64,000 bases of DNA. It comes from Alteromonas confluentis (GTDB lineage Bacteria; Pseudomonadota; Gammaproteobacteria; Enterobacterales; Alteromonadaceae). How positions within the stretch are numbered: the stretch's first letter is position 1; each line of letters begins with the position of its first letter. Shown piece by piece: positions 63,816 to 64,000 of this stretch. The notes under the pieces were generated by a model, which did no database searches, was not told the DNA's origin, and worked only from the letters and a program-made list of their open reading frames with translations. Position numbers and translations under genes: made by a program. Location of the stretch: assembly GCF_001757105.1 (NCBI RefSeq), contig NZ_MDHN01000043.1, positions 1-64,000 on the forward strand, given 5' to 3'.

Positions 63816-64000
63816 TTCGAATCCTCTGGAAGATGGCAGGAGCCGCTGTCGCAGGTTCGTCGTTTGCCTGTCAATAAATATGAAATGGTGTAACGATGTT
63901 TAGCAAACCAGTTATAGCCCATATCAGCAATGGGTCTAATAATCGGCCAACGCAATGGGGCGTACAACCAGCCTTTGCCAACGGCCTGCCAAACAGCATG
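63812..64000 (-). CDS. DCC-family (DUF393) protein, C-terminal part
   Basis: The last 62 codons of a gene entering from the right edge are seen. The sequence reads PLRWPIIRPIADMGYNWFAKHR and ISYLLTGKRRTC, typical of the C-terminal half of DCC thiol-oxidoreductase family proteins. The DxxCxxC active site would lie in the part outside the window. Its stop overlaps the SDR start (ATGA). Confidence 0.82.
   Translation of the reverse strand, partial: HAVWQAVGKGWLYAPLRWPIIRPIADMGYNWFAKHRYTISYLLTGKRRTCDSGSCHLPEDSK

Overview
This window comes from a marine gammaproteobacterium, most likely an Alteromonadales/Alteromonadaceae member. The grounds are the 16S rRNA fragment at the left edge, the Gram-negative envelope genes (TonB receptor, TolC, MscS, TIGR04219 and YggN proteins), and gene families typical of that order such as the DUF3369 response regulators and the TIGR03899 and DUF2333 proteins. 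No similarity search was run, so the family names are recognised from motifs and remembered protein sequences.

Layout. Positions 1-839 hold the 5' part of a 16S rRNA gene on the minus strand, with a boxA leader and two tandem promoters up to about 1170. A membrane-anchored RRM protein points away from it. From 1.9 to 6.5 kb lie a large unknown protein, trmA, the fatty-acid regulator fabR and a desaturase with a FabR-like operator. From 6.7 to 15.3 kb, two paralogous c-di-GMP response regulators (REC-DUF3369-GGDEF-EAL) surround sthA; one is coupled to a histidine kinase. From 16.4 to 20.7 kb is the cysJIH sulfate-assimilation operon. From 20.9 to 24.9 kb are an outer-membrane protein, a DUF2333 protein, a psp operon with a sigma-54-type promoter but no adjacent pspF, and a small exported protein.

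From about 26.1 to 28.6 kb, next to the 5' end of dusA, is a decayed genomic island. It has an integrase-like N-terminal remnant, a DUF3800 protein, a frame-disrupted gene and an unusual array of four inverted repeats with 30/40/30 bp spacing. From 28.7 to 34.7 kb are a Na+/H+ antiporter, MscS, a GH15 glucoamylase-type enzyme and two short-chain dehydrogenases. From 34.9 to 40.5 kb is an iron-uptake locus (TonB receptor, PepSY protein, S9 peptidase) with Fur-box-like sites. A GAF-PAS-GGDEF-EAL protein follows.

From 43.1 to 47.3 kb is a tripartite export operon whose ABC protein has lost its ATPase motifs. From 47.7 to 54.6 kb are a secreted nucleoside-hydrolase-like protein with a LacI regulator, S-formylglutathione hydrolase, and an operon of two YihG-type acyltransferases with a YbdG-type channel. 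From 56.7 to 60.3 kb is an accessory block: a brnTA toxin-antitoxin pair, a WYL-domain regulator, and a run of small genes including a MazG-like pyrophosphohydrolase and a protein with a possible helix-hairpin-helix region. This is the best candidate for an undescribed system. The right end carries an epimerase-like protein, an NSS transporter, an SDR and a partial DCC-family protein cut by the window edge.
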